A DNA stretch of 64,000 nucleotides from Palsa-513 sp036510225 (GCA_036510225.1 DATCEH010000097.1:33907-97906), one strand, 5' to 3'. Positions 34,878-45,628 are shown, numbered from the stretch's first letter. Translations and numbers: made by a program. Notes: generated from the sequence alone by a model not told the origin.

Positions 34878-35408
34878 TCAGTGGCCCGTCGGCGGCGCTT
34901 CGCCGCCGACCGGCTCTCCCGGCACGGTGCGCCTGCGGCGCGTCCGGCGGGGCGGCTCGAGTGCCTCGGGCACCGGAGTCTCGCAGTATGGACACAGGCC
35001 CCACGCCTGCTCAAGCGGTTTGCCGCAGTTTCGGCAAGGTGTCTTCAGTCGGTGGTAGCAGTTCGGGCAGACCAGGAAGTCCGGCTGCACGTCGTGGTCG
35101 CAGTGGCGGCAGAGCAGCTGGACCGCCGCGAGCCGGGCCTCCGAGGCCTGCATCTCGAGCTCCCGCTCGCGGACATCCTCGAGGTACTCTGGCGGCCGGA
35201 CGACCATGTAGATCACGGTCCCCAGGAACGGGAAGACCGAGGCGACGACGGCGCAGGTCACGAGCCACGGGTCCGCGATCCGCCGTCGGGCATCCGCGTA
35301 GGTCCAGTAGATCAGGGCGGCGTAGATGACCACGACGAACAGGACCACCAGGTTGATGGCCAGGTTGATTCCGTCGTTGTTGATCCCGAAGTACCCGAGA
35401 AGCGGCAT
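34878..35408 (-). CDS. Membrane-anchored double zinc-ribbon protein
   Basis: This 176-residue protein has two transmembrane helices, at about residues 13-36 and 49-69 (PFLGTVIYMVVRPPEYLED, a PLDc_N-like turn). A coiled stretch follows, then zinc ribbons with CRHC...CPNC and CRNC...CPYC pairs at about 98-142. The C-terminus is basic and Pro-rich. Function is unknown; similar proteins occur next to ndk/folC in related actinobacteria (recalled, not checked). Confidence 0.8.
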   Translation of the reverse strand: MPLLGYFGINNDGINLAINLVVLFVVVIYAALIYWTYADARRRIADPWLVTCAVVASVFPFLGTVIYMVVRPPEYLEDVRERELEMQASEARLAAVQLLCRHCDHDVQPDFLVCPNCYHRLKTPCRNCGKPLEQAWGLCPYCETPVPEALEPPRRTRRRRTVPGEPVGGEAPPTGH

Positions 35409-35480
35409 TTCGGCGAGTGTAACGCTCGCGCCAGTCGACGGCGCACGGACGCGTGTTCGGGCGAGAAGTTGCGCCGCGGG

Positions 35481-35600
35481 TCAGAGGAACAGCCGGCCGA
35501 ACAGATAACCGATCCCGAAGAAGACGAGGATCACGAGCGCGACGATCGCCGCGACCGCCCCGATCATCGCGGCCACCGACGGGCCGTTGCGATCCCTCAC
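35481..35600 (-). CDS. 39-residue single-helix membrane protein after folC
   Basis: This frame opens at a GTG whose bases overlap the folC stop (GTGA). It reads VRDRNGPSVAAMIGAVAAIV, then a strongly hydrophobic helix ending GYLFGRLFL. The overlap implies translation coupled to folC. Function is unknown. The hydrophobic composition and clean stop argue for a real small protein, but a neutral frame cannot be excluded. Confidence 0.55.
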   Translation of the reverse strand: MRDRNGPSVAAMIGAVAAIVALVILVFFGIGYLFGRLFL

Positions 35601-36952
35601 AGGGTCGACCCCCGCCGGGAACCCCGGACGACGTCCGAGATCAGGTAGATCGAGCCGGTCACGAGAACGACGCCGCCCGGCACGCGTTCCCGGCCGAGCG
35701 CCACCGCCCGGCGCGGGTCCGGCTGGACCTCGATCGCCGTGGCAGACGACCCGGCGACATCGCGCGCCACCCCAGCCAGCGCGTCGGCCGGGACCGCTCG
35801 CGGATTGGACGCGGTCGTGCAGATCACCCGTGCACAGAGTGGCAGGAGGGCGGTGAGCATGCTCCGGGAGTCCTTGTCCTCGAGAATCGAGACCACCGCG
35901 CAGAGCCGGCGGCCGGCGAGGAAGCCCGGCAGCGACTCGACCAACGCGTCGATCCCGGCCGGGTTGTGGGCCCCGTCGAGCAGCGTCACCGCTGCCCGCC
36001 CGCTTGGGCCTCCCCCTGGCGGTCGACCGCGACCGCGCCCGAGGACCTCGAAGCGACCGGCGACGACCAGCTCGGCCGCCGCCCGCCCAACCGCCTGCGC
36101 GTCGAGCGGGCCCTCGACGTGGGCCTCGGCGGCGGCCATCGCCAGCGCGAAGTTCCGTCGCTGATAGTCGCCCCGGGCACGGAGCCGGAACTCCGGCGCG
36201 AGCGTTGCCTGCGCCTCGACGATGCGCGCGCCCCGCTCGGCCGCGACAGCCCGGGCCACCGCCAGGGCGTCGGGGTGAAGGCCGGCGCCGAGCACGAGAA
36301 CACCCCCCGCCGCGACGACGGCCAGCTTCTCGCCGGCGATCTCCGCGATCGTCTCGCCCAGCCAGGCCGTGTGCTCGAGCCCGATGTTCGTCAGCACGGT
36401 CACTCGCGGGTCGATCACGCTGGTTGCGTCGTAGCGCGCGCCCAAGCCCGCCTCGATCACCCCGACGTCGACTCCCGCGGCCGCCAGCTCGCCGTAGGCC
36501 GCGGCCGTCAGTGCCTCGAACTGGGTCACCGGATCGCCGTCCACGCCGGTCGCCGCGTCGATGACCGCGGCCGCCCGGGCGACGCGCTCGACCGCCGGAC
36601 CGAAGCGCCGGTCGGCCAGGTCGCGGCCGGCGACCTGGATGCGCTCGGCGAAGGACACGAGATGCGGCGAGGTGTACGAACCGGTCCGCTGCCCCTGCCG
36701 CTCGAGGATCGCCGCGATCATCCGCGTCGTCGACGACTTCCCGTTCGTCCCGACGACGTGGATCGAGGCGAACCGCTCGTGGGGCGAGTCGAGCTCTCCC
36801 ATCAGCCGGCGCATCTTCTCCAGGCCGAAGTGCATCCCGAACCGCTCGAGGCCGAGCAGATACCGCTCGGCCCGCCGCGCGCTCCACGGCTCCCCGGCGA
36901 CCGACGCCTGATCTGGTGGCGAGCCGAGCACCGCCTCCCCGACTTCGCTCAC
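35597..36952 (-). CDS. folC: Folylpolyglutamate synthase / dihydrofolate synthase
   Basis: This 451-residue Mur-ligase-fold enzyme adds glutamate to folates. It has HVVGTNGKSSTTRMIAAIL (P-loop), SYTSPHLVSFAERI, VIEAGLGARYDATSVI, LTNIGLEHTAWLG and LLDGAHNPAGIDAL. It overlaps valS by 4 bp, and valS-folC is the usual order. Confidence 0.94.
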   Translation of the reverse strand: MSEVGEAVLGSPPDQASVAGEPWSARRAERYLLGLERFGMHFGLEKMRRLMGELDSPHERFASIHVVGTNGKSSTTRMIAAILERQGQRTGSYTSPHLVSFAERIQVAGRDLADRRFGPAVERVARAAAVIDAATGVDGDPVTQFEALTAAAYGELAAAGVDVGVIEAGLGARYDATSVIDPRVTVLTNIGLEHTAWLGETIAEIAGEKLAVVAAGGVLVLGAGLHPDALAVARAVAAERGARIVEAQATLAPEFRLRARGDYQRRNFALAMAAAEAHVEGPLDAQAVGRAAAELVVAGRFEVLGRGRGRPPGGGPSGRAAVTLLDGAHNPAGIDALVESLPGFLAGRRLCAVVSILEDKDSRSMLTALLPLCARVICTTASNPRAVPADALAGVARDVAGSSATAIEVQPDPRRAVALGRERVPGGVVLVTGSIYLISDVVRGSRRGSTL

Positions 36953-39552
36953 AGCGCCTTCAGCTCGGCCTCGAGGGCCGCCAGCTTCTCCCGGGTGGCC
37001 GCGACGACCGCGGGCGGGGCCTTCTCGACGAATGCCGCGTTCTCGAGCTTGCGTCGCACGCCCGCGATCTCGGCCTCGAGCGCCGCCCGCCGCTTGGCCA
37101 ACCGTTCCGCGTGCGCCCCGAGGTCAACGCCCTCGCCGGCGAGCACGTCGACCGTCCCCCCGGGCACGGCGACGCTCGCCACCGTGTCGGCCTCGGGGCC
37201 CGCCGCGCCGGCCGCGCCGCCGTCGTCGAGGCGCAGCCGCGCCATCCGGGCGACCAGACCGACGACCTCGGCGTGCCCGCCGACCGCGATCCGCACCGGC
37301 ACCACGACCTTTGGCTTGATGCCGACCTCGTCGCGCCAGCCGCGCACCGCCTGGGTAGCGGCGATCGCCCAGTCGAGCTCGGCCTCGGCGGTCGGGTCGA
37401 CGCGCGACTGGTCAGCCACCGGGAAGGGCATCCCGGCGAGCAGGCCCTCGTCCGGGCGACGGACGTACGACCAGACCTCCTCGGTCACGAACGGGATCAT
37501 CGGATGGGCGAGCGCCAGGGTCTCGCGGAGCACGAAGAGCAGCGTCGAGGACACCGCCGCCCGGTCGCCGGCCCCTTCGGCCGCGTCGCCCGCGAGGCGG
37601 CCCTTGACGAGCTCGAGGTACCAGTCGCAGAGCTCCCCGTAGACGAAGTCGTACAGGCCGAGGGCGGCGTGGGCGAAATCGAACTGCTCCAGGCGCCGGG
37701 TGACATCGCCCTCGATCCGCGTGAGGCGCGAGAGGATCCAGCGGTCCTCGATCGCGACCGGGCGCGGCTCGGCCGGCGCATCCGGATCGATGCTGAGCAG
37801 AACGAAGCGCGACGCGTTGAACAGCTTGTTGGCCAGACCCTGGCCCTGGGCGACCTTCTCGGCGCTGTAGCGGACGTCCTGCGTCGAGGACATCGCCAGC
37901 ATCCCGAAGCGGACCGCGTCAGCCCCGCGCTGGTCGATCTCCGCCACCGGGTCGATTCCCGTGCCCAGCGACTTCGACATCCGCCGGCCGTCGGGTGCCT
38001 GGATGATCGATGTGATGTAGACGTCCGAGAACGGCTGCGTTGCGCAGAACTCGATTCCCATCATGATCATCCGCGCGACCCAGAGGAAGATGATGTCGCG
38101 CCCGGTGACGAGCACGTCGGTCGGGTAGAACGCCCGGAGCTCGGGGGTCTCCGCCGGCCAGCCGATCGTCGCAAACGGCCACAGGGCGCTCGAGAACCAC
38201 GTGTCGAGGACGTCCTCGTCCTGGCGCAGCGGCCCGTCGCAGACGCCGCAGCGCTCGGGCGGCGTTGCCGAGACGTAGGTCTCCTCGCAGGCATCGCAGT
38301 AGTACACCGGGAGCCGGTGCCCCCACCACAGCTGCCGCGAGATGCACCACGGCCGGATGTTGTCCATCCAATCGCGGTAGACCCGCCCCCACCGCTCGGG
38401 ATGGAAGCGAACCCGCCCGTCGACCACGACGTCGGTCGCCGGCCGGGCGAGCTCGTCCATGCGCATGAACCACTGCAGCGAGATCAGCGGCTCGATCCGC
38501 TCGCCCGAGCGGTGCGAGAACGGCACGACGTGGGTGTACGGGTCGCTCGCCCGGAGCGCACCCTCCGCGGCGAGCTCCGCGACGACCGCCGCGCGCGCGT
38601 CGGGGACCGACAGGCCGGCGAAGCGCGGACCCGCGGCCTCGTTCATCCGACCGTCCTCGCCGATCACCGAGATCTCCTCGAGGCCGTGCCTGCGGCCGAT
38701 CTCGAAGTCGTTCGGGTCATGACCCGGCGTGATCTTCAGCGCGCCCGTGCCGAACTCCGGCTTGACGTAGTCATCGGCGATCAACCGAAGGCGCCGCCCG
38801 ACCAGCGGCAGCACGACGTCCCGCCCGACCAGGTGGCTGTAGCGAATGTCGTCCGGATGGACGGCGACGGCCGTGTCGGCGAGCATCGTCTCCGGGCGCA
38901 CCGTCGCCACGACGAGCTCGCCGCTCCCGTCGGCGAGCGGGTAGGCGATCGAGTAGAGCGTGTCTGAGACCTCGCGCTCCTCGACCTCGAGATCGGAGAT
39001 CGCCGACCGGCTGCCCGGATCCCAGTTGACCATGTAGTTGTCGCGGTAGATCAGACCCTTGTCGAACAGGCTCACGAAGACGTGCACGACCGCGGCGGCA
39101 TAGTCCTCGTCGAGGGTGAAGCGCTCCTCGGAGTAGTCGAACGACGCGCCCAGGCGCTTGAGCTGGTCGATGATGTTCGACCCATGGAGCTCCCGCCACG
39201 CCCAGATCCGCTCGAGGAAGGCCTCCCGGCCGATCGCCTCCCGCGAGGTCCCCTCGCGGGCGAGCTGCTTCTCGACCTGGATCTGCGTGCCGATCCCGGC
39301 GTGGTCGGTGCCGAGGATGAACTTCGTCCGCCGCCCGAGCATCCGGTGATAGCGGATCAGCGTGTCCTGGGTCGACGCCTGCAGGGCGTGGCCCATGTGG
39401 AGGTCGCCGGTGACGTTCGGCGGCGGGAAGGCGATCGAGTAGTTCTCCTCGGCGCTACCCTCGGCCTCCGGGTGGAACAGCCCGCTCTCCAGCCACGCCG
39501 TGAGGATCCGCGGCTCGACCTCGGCCGGGTCGAAGCGGGTCCGGTCCTTCAT
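36949..39552 (-). CDS. valS: Valyl-tRNA synthetase
   Basis: This 867-residue class I synthetase has NVTGDLHMGHALQAS (HIGH box) and GRRMSKSLGTGIDP (KMSKS box). It shows the editing-domain PGHDPNDFEIG, a CDAC...CGVC pair, and a C-terminal tRNA-binding coiled coil (LAKRRAALEAEIAGVRRKLE...REKLAALEAELKAL). Length is normal. Confidence 0.97.
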   Translation of the reverse strand: MKDRTRFDPAEVEPRILTAWLESGLFHPEAEGSAEENYSIAFPPPNVTGDLHMGHALQASTQDTLIRYHRMLGRRTKFILGTDHAGIGTQIQVEKQLAREGTSREAIGREAFLERIWAWRELHGSNIIDQLKRLGASFDYSEERFTLDEDYAAAVVHVFVSLFDKGLIYRDNYMVNWDPGSRSAISDLEVEEREVSDTLYSIAYPLADGSGELVVATVRPETMLADTAVAVHPDDIRYSHLVGRDVVLPLVGRRLRLIADDYVKPEFGTGALKITPGHDPNDFEIGRRHGLEEISVIGEDGRMNEAAGPRFAGLSVPDARAAVVAELAAEGALRASDPYTHVVPFSHRSGERIEPLISLQWFMRMDELARPATDVVVDGRVRFHPERWGRVYRDWMDNIRPWCISRQLWWGHRLPVYYCDACEETYVSATPPERCGVCDGPLRQDEDVLDTWFSSALWPFATIGWPAETPELRAFYPTDVLVTGRDIIFLWVARMIMMGIEFCATQPFSDVYITSIIQAPDGRRMSKSLGTGIDPVAEIDQRGADAVRFGMLAMSSTQDVRYSAEKVAQGQGLANKLFNASRFVLLSIDPDAPAEPRPVAIEDRWILSRLTRIEGDVTRRLEQFDFAHAALGLYDFVYGELCDWYLELVKGRLAGDAAEGAGDRAAVSSTLLFVLRETLALAHPMIPFVTEEVWSYVRRPDEGLLAGMPFPVADQSRVDPTAEAELDWAIAATQAVRGWRDEVGIKPKVVVPVRIAVGGHAEVVGLVARMARLRLDDGGAAGAAGPEADTVASVAVPGGTVDVLAGEGVDLGAHAERLAKRRAALEAEIAGVRRKLENAAFVEKAPPAVVAATREKLAALEAELKAL

Positions 39553-39588
39553 GGTCGCTCGTCGGTCTCAGACATCGGGCGGGGAAGG

Positions 39589-39840
39589 CTACCGTCCGCG
39601 GCCGACCACCTTCGGGACGATCTCCCGCGCGACTCGGTGGAGGTCGACCTTCGTGACGATCCGCTTGACCTCCGCCCGCTCCCGCCGCGAGAGGTTCGAC
39701 GGCCAGCCCCGTGACTTGCCGAGCAGACGGGTGAGCCTGGCACGCTCCGCGGCGCTCAGACCGCGCCACTCGGCGCTCGCGACACTCGCCAGCTCGTAGA
39801 GCAACACCCACGGCAGGACACGCGAACGCAGCCTCCCCAT
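39589..39840 (-). CDS. Small basic protein, unknown function
   Basis: This 83-residue protein reads MGRLRSRVLPWVLLYELASVASAEWRGLSAAERARLTRLLGKSRG and ends REIVPKVVGRGR. It is rich in Arg/Lys with amphipathic helices, and the LSAAERARLTRLLxKSRGRPxNLSxRER pattern recurs in small actinobacterial proteins. It sits between valS and clpX on the same strand. The role is unknown. Confidence 0.7.
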   Translation of the reverse strand: MGRLRSRVLPWVLLYELASVASAEWRGLSAAERARLTRLLGKSRGWPSNLSRRERAEVKRIVTKVDLHRVAREIVPKVVGRGR

Positions 39841-39871
39841 CTCAGCTCCCCACGCCCGCCCGGCCGACCAC

Positions 39872-41149
<1,278 letters not shown>

Positions 41150-41180
41150 CCGCTAGAACGCTGTCCCGCGCATCTCGGAG

Positions 41181-41765
41181 CTAATGCTCCGAGATAACGC
41201 GATCGACGATGCCGTACGCCTTTGCTTCCTCAGAGCTCATGAAGTAGTCACGATCGGTGTCCTTCTTGACGTCGTCGACATCCTTGCCCGTGTGGAAGGC
41301 GATGATCTCGTCCAGGCGGCGGCGTACGTCGATGATCTCCTTCGCGTGAATCTCGATGTCCGTCGCCTGCCCCTGGAAGCTCGAACTGACCTGATGGATC
41401 AGGACCTTCGCGTTCGGCAGCGCCATCCGCTTGCCGTGCGCCCCCGCGCTCAGCAGGAGTGCGCCCATCGACATCGCGATCCCGACGCAGATCGTCGAGA
41501 CATCCGGCTTGATGAACTGCATCGTGTCGTAGATCGCGAGGCCCGCGTAGACCGACCCGCCCGGCGAGTTGATGTAGAGCGAGATGTCCTTGTCGGGATC
41601 CTCGCTCTCGAGGTGGAGCAGCTGCGCGACGATCAGATTGGCGATCTGGTCATCGACCGGCGTGCCGAGAAAAACGATCCGCTCGTTGAGCAGTCGGCTG
41701 TAGATGTCGAACGCACGTTCGCCTCGCGACGTCTGCTCGACCACCATCGGGATCAGTGGGCTCAT
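41181..41765 (-). CDS. clpP: ATP-dependent protease proteolytic subunit ClpP
   Basis: This 194-residue protein begins MSPLIPMVVEQTSRGERAFDIYSRLL. The catalytic Ser is in GIAMSMGALLLSAG, the His in VLIHQVSSSFQG and the Asp in the DTDRDYFM region. The ATG at 41765, with GAGG nearby, matches family starts. Only one clpP is present at this locus, whereas many actinobacteria have tandem clpP1-clpP2 here. Confidence 0.95.
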   Translation of the reverse strand: MSPLIPMVVEQTSRGERAFDIYSRLLNERIVFLGTPVDDQIANLIVAQLLHLESEDPDKDISLYINSPGGSVYAGLAIYDTMQFIKPDVSTICVGIAMSMGALLLSAGAHGKRMALPNAKVLIHQVSSSFQGQATDIEIHAKEIIDVRRRLDEIIAFHTGKDVDDVKKDTDRDYFMSSEEAKAYGIVDRVISEH

Positions 41766-41907
41766 GGTCCTCGCTTTGTTTCGCTTGCCCGGCTCGATTC
41801 CTCCCGGCAAGTACCTGTGCCCCTAATGGGGTGCTGGAGAGTTTCGCCACACCGGCCTCTCGGATCGAGTCTACCAACCCGGCCGGGGGCGTCCCCCAGG
41901 GCCCGGC

Positions 41908-43374
41908 CTACTCGGCGGGTGTGGGCTCGGCGGCCGACTCCGCAGACGGCTGCTCGTCCCCGGCGTCGGCTGCGCCCTCCGGGGCGGGCTCCTCGGAATC
42001 GGACGGCTGATCGCCGGTCGCCGGCACGCCTGCCGCCTTGGCGGGTGCCTGCGCGGGGATCGTGACCGCCGCGTCGACGAGCACGTCGACCGCCTTGCGG
42101 GCCGCGACGTTCTCGATCAGGTCGGTGATCCGCCCGCTCTTGCGGAGCTTCTCGAGCAGTTCCTCGGGTTCGGGGATCTTGCCGCTCTCGTCCGGCGCGA
42201 CGTGCTCCTGGAGCGCCTCGACCAGCTCCCACTCGGTCGGCTCGATGCCCTCGGCCTCGATCAGCGCAACGATCGTCGCCTCTCGGCGCAGCGCCTCGAG
42301 CGCGTCCGGCCTGGCCTCCTCGCGGACCTGCTCCTCAGGCTTCTGGGCCAGCTGGAGGTAGGCCTCCTTGGTGATGCCCTGGTCGGCAAGTGATCGAAGC
42401 ATCCGCTCCCACGCCTCGTCGGCGCGCGCCTGGACGAGGATCTCGGGCACGTCGAGCTCGGTGTTCGCCGCGGCCGCCGCGACGACGGCCTCCCGATACT
42501 CGCGCTCGGCCCGCCGCTCGTCCTGCTCGAGCAGCTCCTTGGAGATCTCCTCGCGCAGCTCGTCGAGCGTCTCGTAGCCGCCCGCCTCGTTGGCGAAGTC
42601 GTCGTCGAGATCCGGGAGGATCTTCGCCCGGACGTCCTTGACGTCCACGGTGAACTCGGCGACCTCGCCCCGCAGATCTGGATTCCCGTAGTTGTCGGGG
42701 AAGGTCAACCCGAGCACTCGCTGCTCACCGGCCCGCGCTCCGAGCAGGCCCGACTCGAAGCCCGGGATCAGCTTGCCCGAGCCGAGCTCGAGCGGGTAGG
42801 CCCTGGCAATCCCGCCATCGACGGCCTTTCCGTCGATCCGGCCCTCGAAGTCGATCACCACGAAGTCGCCGGTCTCGGCTGCCCGATCCGGGAGATTCTC
42901 GAGCCGGCCGTGGCGCTCCCGGAGCGTCTCGAGACGGTGGTCGAGCTCCTTCGGGTTGACCTTCGCCGCCCGCCGCTCGACCTCGAGCCCACGCCACTCG
43001 CCGAGCTTGGCCTTCGGGCGAACGCCGATCTCGATCGTGAAGTGCAGGGACTCCCCCGCCTCCGGCAGCTCGCCGCGGTTGATCTCCGGGTCGCCGATGA
43101 TCGCCAGACGGGCCGCGTCGATCGCATCCGAGTACCAGAACGGAAGCTGCTCGCGGACGGCTTCGTCGAGCAGGGACGCCCGCCCGACCCTCCGGATCAC
43201 GACCGGCGCCGGGATCTTGCCTTTGCGGAATCCCGGCACCTTCAGGTCGCGGCCGACCTTTCTGGCGAGGTCGGTGAGTGACCGCTCGATCTCCTCGGGG
43301 ACCACCTCGACCTCGAGGCGGACCCGCGACTCGGGAAGCTCAGTGACGTTTGTCTTGATGGTTTGAGTGCTCAT
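41908..43374 (-). CDS. tig: Trigger factor
   Basis: This 488-residue ribosome-bound chaperone has an N-terminal ribosome-binding domain (GFRKGKIPAPVVIRRVG), a PPIase domain (GDFVVIDFEGRIDGKAVDGG, GSGKLIPGFESGLLGARAGE) and a helical C-terminal domain. An Ala/Glu/Pro-rich acidic tail ends it. The start ATG at 43374 is fixed by the family. It lies upstream of clpP-clpX, the usual tig-clpP-clpX order, with 142 bp before clpP. Confidence 0.96.
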   Translation of the reverse strand: MSTQTIKTNVTELPESRVRLEVEVVPEEIERSLTDLARKVGRDLKVPGFRKGKIPAPVVIRRVGRASLLDEAVREQLPFWYSDAIDAARLAIIGDPEINRGELPEAGESLHFTIEIGVRPKAKLGEWRGLEVERRAAKVNPKELDHRLETLRERHGRLENLPDRAAETGDFVVIDFEGRIDGKAVDGGIARAYPLELGSGKLIPGFESGLLGARAGEQRVLGLTFPDNYGNPDLRGEVAEFTVDVKDVRAKILPDLDDDFANEAGGYETLDELREEISKELLEQDERRAEREYREAVVAAAAANTELDVPEILVQARADEAWERMLRSLADQGITKEAYLQLAQKPEEQVREEARPDALEALRREATIVALIEAEGIEPTEWELVEALQEHVAPDESGKIPEPEELLEKLRKSGRITDLIENVAARKAVDVLVDAAVTIPAQAPAKAAGVPATGDQPSDSEEPAPEGAADAGDEQPSAESAAEPTPAE

Positions 43375-43401
43375 CGCGAGACCGAACGATACCGTCAGCG
43401 C

Positions 43402-43548
43402 GTGCCGACCCTCCGCCTCCGTCCCTCCGAGCGCGTCCTCGCGTGGCTCGTGACCGGTCCGATCGGCCATCTCCTGGCCGGTCTGGCCGACTGCGCCGTC
43501 CTCATCGCGCGCCTTGCCCGAGCCCGCATCGCCGGCCGCCGCCGCTGA
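43402..43548 (+). CDS. 48-residue small protein divergent from tig
   Basis: From GTG 43402 it reads VPTLRLRPSERVLAWLVTGPIGHLLAGLADCAVLIARLARARIAGRRR. One amphipathic or membrane helix with a TGPIGH turn and a basic end resembles small conserved actinobacterial proteins of unknown function (recalled, not checked). It starts 27 bp from the divergent tig start. No Shine-Dalgarno. Confidence 0.5.
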   Translation: MPTLRLRPSERVLAWLVTGPIGHLLAGLADCAVLIARLARARIAGRRR

Positions 43549-43639
43549 CCAGGGGCCGGCCGAGCAGCCGTAGGTTCGACGCCGCCCTCGATCTCCTCGG
43601 GGCCGTACCGGCCCCCACGGCGGCTCCGCGGACCAGTGG

Positions 43640-43693
43640 TAGATTGGCCGCGTGGATCCGATCCCCCGGGACTCGGCGGTGTCGTGGCCGTAA
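43640..43693 (+). promoter_or_regulatory. Candidate leaderless promoter and 13-codon leader overlapping the LysR start
   Basis: TAGATT (43640-43645) is followed after exactly 6 nt by a GTG at 43652. This GTG opens a 13-codon frame (MDPIPRDSAVSWP) whose TAA at 43691 overlaps the preferred LysR start at 43684. This would place a short leader peptide before the regulator and could couple its translation. It is predicted from spacing only. Confidence 0.3.
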
Positions 43694-44643
43694 CGCTCTC
43701 CCTCCTGCGGACCTTCGTAACCGTCGTGCGGACCGGCTCAGTGACCCGGGCCAGCGAAGAGCTCGTCGTCACCCAGTCGTCGGTCTCCGGCGCCCTCGCC
43801 GCCCTCTCCAAGGAGATGGGCGAGCGCCTCGTCGAGCGCGACGGCCGCGGCCTGCGCCCGACTCCAGCCGGGGCGGCCTTCCTCCCCCACGCCGAACGCG
43901 TCCTCGCCACCCTCGAGGACGCCGCCGCCGCCGTCCGCGAGGCGGCCGACCCGACCCGACTGCGCCTGCGACTCGCCGCCACCCCGACCGCCGCCGAGCA
44001 TCTCGTGCCAACGCTGTGGAAGGCCTTTCGCCAACGCCACGCGGATGTCGAGGTCTCACTCGAGGTCGGCAACCGCGCCGCCGTCAACCGCCTCCTCGAC
44101 CAGCACCAGGCCGACATCGGGATCGGCGGCCGACCCGTCGAGAAGCGGCTCCGCGGGCTGCCGTTCCTCGAGAACGAGTTCGTCCTCGTCACCTCCCCCG
44201 AGGATCCCCGTGTCCGCCGCGGCCCGCTCGTGATCGAGGAGCTCGCCAACACGACCTGGCTCGTTCGCGAGCCAGGCAGCGGGACCCGCGAGGTCAGCAC
44301 CGAGCTGTTCGCCTCGGCCGGATTCGCCCGTCCCCGCCTTGCGACGATCGGCTCCGACGCGGCGATCAAACGCTCCGCCGCGCTCGGCCTCGGCGTCGCC
44401 CTGATCTCACGTCGGGCCGTCGACGCCGACCTCGACGACGGGTCGCTCGCCCTGCTCAACCTCGTCGGCGGAACTCCGATCCGGTCCTGGCACGCCCTGT
44501 TTGCCGCCGACGCCCCACGGCGGACCGCCGCGGAGGCCTTTCTCGCGTTCGTCCGCCGCGGCGAGGCCGCCCATGCCCTGGAGGACCGCCACCCCCCGCC
44601 AGGCGATCCACCGCCACCCGCCGCCGCCGACGCCACCCCCTGA
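43684..44643 (+). CDS. LysR-family transcriptional regulator
   Basis: This 319-residue protein has an N-terminal winged HTH (LSLLRTFVTVVRTGSVTRASEELVVTQSSVSGALAALSKEMGERLVERDGRGLRPTPAG). A periplasmic-binding-like effector domain (PLVIEELANTTWLVREPGSGTREVSTELF) of the CysL/CbbR type follows, and the C-terminus is Pro-rich. The start is uncertain: GTG 43684 keeps the family N-terminus. The effector is unknown. It is not adjacent to its own target as usually seen; the minus-strand operon after it is convergent. Confidence 0.85.
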   Translation: MAVTLSLLRTFVTVVRTGSVTRASEELVVTQSSVSGALAALSKEMGERLVERDGRGLRPTPAGAAFLPHAERVLATLEDAAAAVREAADPTRLRLRLAATPTAAEHLVPTLWKAFRQRHADVEVSLEVGNRAAVNRLLDQHQADIGIGGRPVEKRLRGLPFLENEFVLVTSPEDPRVRRGPLVIEELANTTWLVREPGSGTREVSTELFASAGFARPRLATIGSDAAIKRSAALGLGVALISRRAVDADLDDGSLALLNLVGGTPIRSWHALFAADAPRRTAAEAFLAFVRRGEAAHALEDRHPPPGDPPPPAAADATP

Positions 44644-44874
44644 CCCGGCTCGCCGGGCCGGGACGCGGCGCGCGCGGTCTCACGCACGCCACGCGGGTTG
44701 CCTCTCGAGCCCTTCGCCCCGCGGATCGAACGCGGCTTCAAGAGGCCGGCGGCGGTCGTGGCGATCGGCCTACGCGCCGCCAGCCGCCGGCCGCCGGCCG
44801 CCTGGGGCCAGCCCGTCAGGCCAGGCGCCGGCCGCGACCAACCGCTGTCCGCCGCCCACTCAACGGCGTTGGAC

Positions 44875-45621
44875 CTAGCTGGCGTGAAAGGTATCGGTGA
44901 CCTGATCGAACAGCGGTGCGAGCCTGACCAGCGTCGCCGCTGCGGCGGTCTGGTAGACCAGCGTGTACATCCGCTTGCCGGAGAACAGCGTGATCTGCGA
45001 GTGCGCCGACTTCGCGTGCGTCGCCGGGTCGATGAAGCTGTAGATGTACAGGAAGCCCGGCAGGTTGTTGACGCTCAAGAGCTTCGGCCCGGCCACGATC
45101 GTGACGCCCTGCTGGGCCCGGAGCTTCTGGCCGGTCAAGGCCTCCACCTCGTCGAGCGTCCGGCCGTTCACCGTCACGCCGAGCGTCGCCAGGCGCACCA
45201 GGAGCGATGCGCCGTCCGGACCGCTGGCCAGCAGCCGAACTCCGGCGTCCTTGGACGTCAGCCGAGTCCAGCCCTTCGGGTAGGACATGTAGAAGCCGCC
45301 GGCCCGGTCGGTGAACGCCGTCAACGGAGCGTGCGAGTCCGGCGCGCCGTTGGCTGACGCTGATGCAGCCCCGCCGCCCCCGGAGGTCGTCGCCCCGGTC
45401 GCCGGCGTCGAAGCGCCGGCTCCGGCGGTGGTCCCGGCCCCAGTCGCCCCCGCCGGCGTCGCACCCTGTGATGCGGTGCTGACCGGCGTCGGGCTGCTGT
45501 GACTGGGGATGAGGATCTGGCCGGCGAGATAGCCGACCACCAAAGCAGCAACGGCGGCGGTCGCACCTATTGCGATCCGCCGCCGGCTGAGATTCACTCG
45601 TGGAGCTGAACTCGACGTCAC
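44875..45621 (-). CDS. Membrane-anchored protein with Ser/Thr/Ala linker and PsbP-like domain
   Basis: This 248-residue protein has a short basic cytoplasmic start (SSSAPRVNLSRRRIA), a transmembrane helix at about 17-38, and a 70-residue Ala/Gly/Thr/Pro linker. The folded domain includes FYMSYPKGWTRL, LLVRLATLGVTVNGRTLDEV, YSFIDPATHAKSAHSQITLFSGKRMYTLVYQT and LFDQVTDTFHAS. This is like the PsbP/Mog1-type domains found in actinobacterial lipoproteins. GTG 45621 has AAGGA upstream and lies 7 bp past the preceding stop. It is last in the operon 47864-44875. Confidence 0.7.
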   Translation of the reverse strand: MTSSSAPRVNLSRRRIAIGATAAVAALVVGYLAGQILIPSHSSPTPVSTASQGATPAGATGAGTTAGAGASTPATGATTSGGGGAASASANGAPDSHAPLTAFTDRAGGFYMSYPKGWTRLTSKDAGVRLLASGPDGASLLVRLATLGVTVNGRTLDEVEALTGQKLRAQQGVTIVAGPKLLSVNNLPGFLYIYSFIDPATHAKSAHSQITLFSGKRMYTLVYQTAAAATLVRLAPLFDQVTDTFHAS

Positions 45622-45628
45622 TACTTCC

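Noticed and set aside
41820..41831. CCCC-TAAT-GGGG hairpin upstream of clpP
   Set aside because: Only a 4-bp stem; too weak to call a regulatory structure, and no ClgR-like site was found.
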